A stretch of 39,918 bases of DNA, taken from the NCBI GenBank assembly GCA_027315345.1, contig DAHUYE010000082.1, positions 1 to 39,918 on the forward strand, written 5' to 3'. The position numbers were made by a program, and so were the translations under genes. This stretch comes from Actinomycetota bacterium. Its GTDB lineage: Bacteria > Actinomycetota > Acidimicrobiia > Acidimicrobiales > JAJPHE01. How positions within the stretch are numbered: the stretch's first letter is position 1; the number at the start of each line of letters is the position of its first letter. The notes under the pieces were generated by a model, which saw only the letters and a program-made list of their open reading frames with translations, made no database searches and was not told the origin of the DNA. This document shows positions 39,538 to 39,918 of this stretch, in pieces.

Positions 39538-39918
39538 CCCGGGGTTCGGGGGGCGGATCGGCCGGGACTGGCGCGACTCCGAGCCGTGGTGGCCACCCGA
39601 GCCTCAGGCCCCGGCCGGCGCCCCCAACGTGGTCATGATCGTGCTGGACGACGTCGGCTTCGCCCAGCTGGGTTGCTACGGCTCCGACATCGCCACCCCC
39701 CACATCGACGGCCTGGCTGCAGGCGGCGTGCGCCTGGCCAACTTCCACACCACCGCTCTGTGCTCGCCCACCCGCGCCTGCCTGCTCACCGGGCGCAACC
39801 ACCACCGCAACGGGATGGGCAGGGTGGCCGACCTGGCCGTCGGCTTTCCCGGCTACTGGGGCAAGCCACCCCGGGAGAACGGCTACCTGTCGGAGATGCT
39901 GCGTGAGGTCGGTTATGC
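39530..39918 (+). CDS. Sulfatase, N-terminal part (cut by window end)
   Basis: 129 visible codons of a formylglycine-dependent sulfatase; the frame runs off the right edge. GTG 39530 overlaps the SDR stop (GTGCCTAG). Metal-binding VVMIVLDDVGFAQLGCYG with the Asp pair comes first. The activation motif follows in TTALCSPTRACLLTGR: C78 is the Cys converted to formylglycine within the CxPxR consensus, here C-S-P-T-R. No signal peptide is visible, so the enzyme is probably cytoplasmic. The context suggests removal of sulfate from an ester substrate of the cluster, but phosphonate or alkyl sulfate substrates are equally possible. Confidence 0.88.
   Translation, partial: MPSPGFGGRIGRDWRDSEPWWPPEPQAPAGAPNVVMIVLDDVGFAQLGCYGSDIATPHIDGLAAGGVRLANFHTTALCSPTRACLLTGRNHHRNGMGRVADLAVGFPGYWGKPPRENGYLSEMLREVGY

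Overview
The window is high-GC, densely coded DNA from an actinomycete-like bacterium. Three things point to Actinomycetota, and I lean towards Acidimicrobiia: many GTG and TTG starts, apparent leaderless starts (a TANNNT box 6-8 nt before the start codon), and a secreted protein built of YWLVASDGGIF-type repeats. It reads as ordinary chromosome. A broken IS30-type transposase lies at the left edge and a sulfatase is cut off at the right edge. I saw no tRNA, rRNA, CRISPR array or prophage.

Layout. 1-6.8 kb: IS30 remnant; UbiB/ABC1 kinase; a leftward pair made of a 2-oxoglutarate/Fe(II) oxygenase and a formaldehyde-activating-enzyme (Fae) homologue joined by a TTGA stop/start overlap; then, rightward, an esterase, a hotdog thioesterase and an MMPL transporter. 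6.8-12.7 kb: a leftward minor-pilin operon (PilV-, PilW- and PilX-like), a DUF3048 lipoprotein, and a CsbD-like stress protein with a possible SigB-type promoter. 12.7-19.1 kb: an AT-rich control region ahead of an anti-sigma-type ATPase, a secreted repeat protein with a GH25/DUF1906-like end, an F420-type oxidoreductase, dxs and a small conserved unknown.

19.1-22.9 kb is a phenylalanine/tyrosine catabolic operon: phenylalanine 4-hydroxylase, HPPD, homogentisate dioxygenase, with a divergent Lrp/AsnC regulator. 23-39.9 kb is an accessory catabolic region: alcohol dehydrogenase, two SDRs, two divergently transcribed acyl-CoA dehydrogenases, a gamma-glutamyltransferase-like hydrolase, three acyl-CoA synthetase-like ligases, two P450s, a TetR regulator, an amidohydrolase, a VOC protein and a sulfatase. 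Together they suggest oxidation, CoA activation and beta-oxidation of a hydrophobic, possibly sulfated, compound. The substrate cannot be read from sequence.

The most unusual signals are: (1) the coupled oxygenase-Fae pair, which could be a module that releases formaldehyde and captures it; (2) divergent gene pairs whose two -10 boxes share a central TA, with both genes nearly leaderless; (3) a 26-bp tandem duplication that created a nine-codon micro-ORF between the phenylalanine hydroxylase and HPPD genes, linked by ATGA on both sides; (4) a GAAC-N4-GTTC palindrome at the -35 of a strong promoter with a long leader before the anti-sigma-type ATPase.
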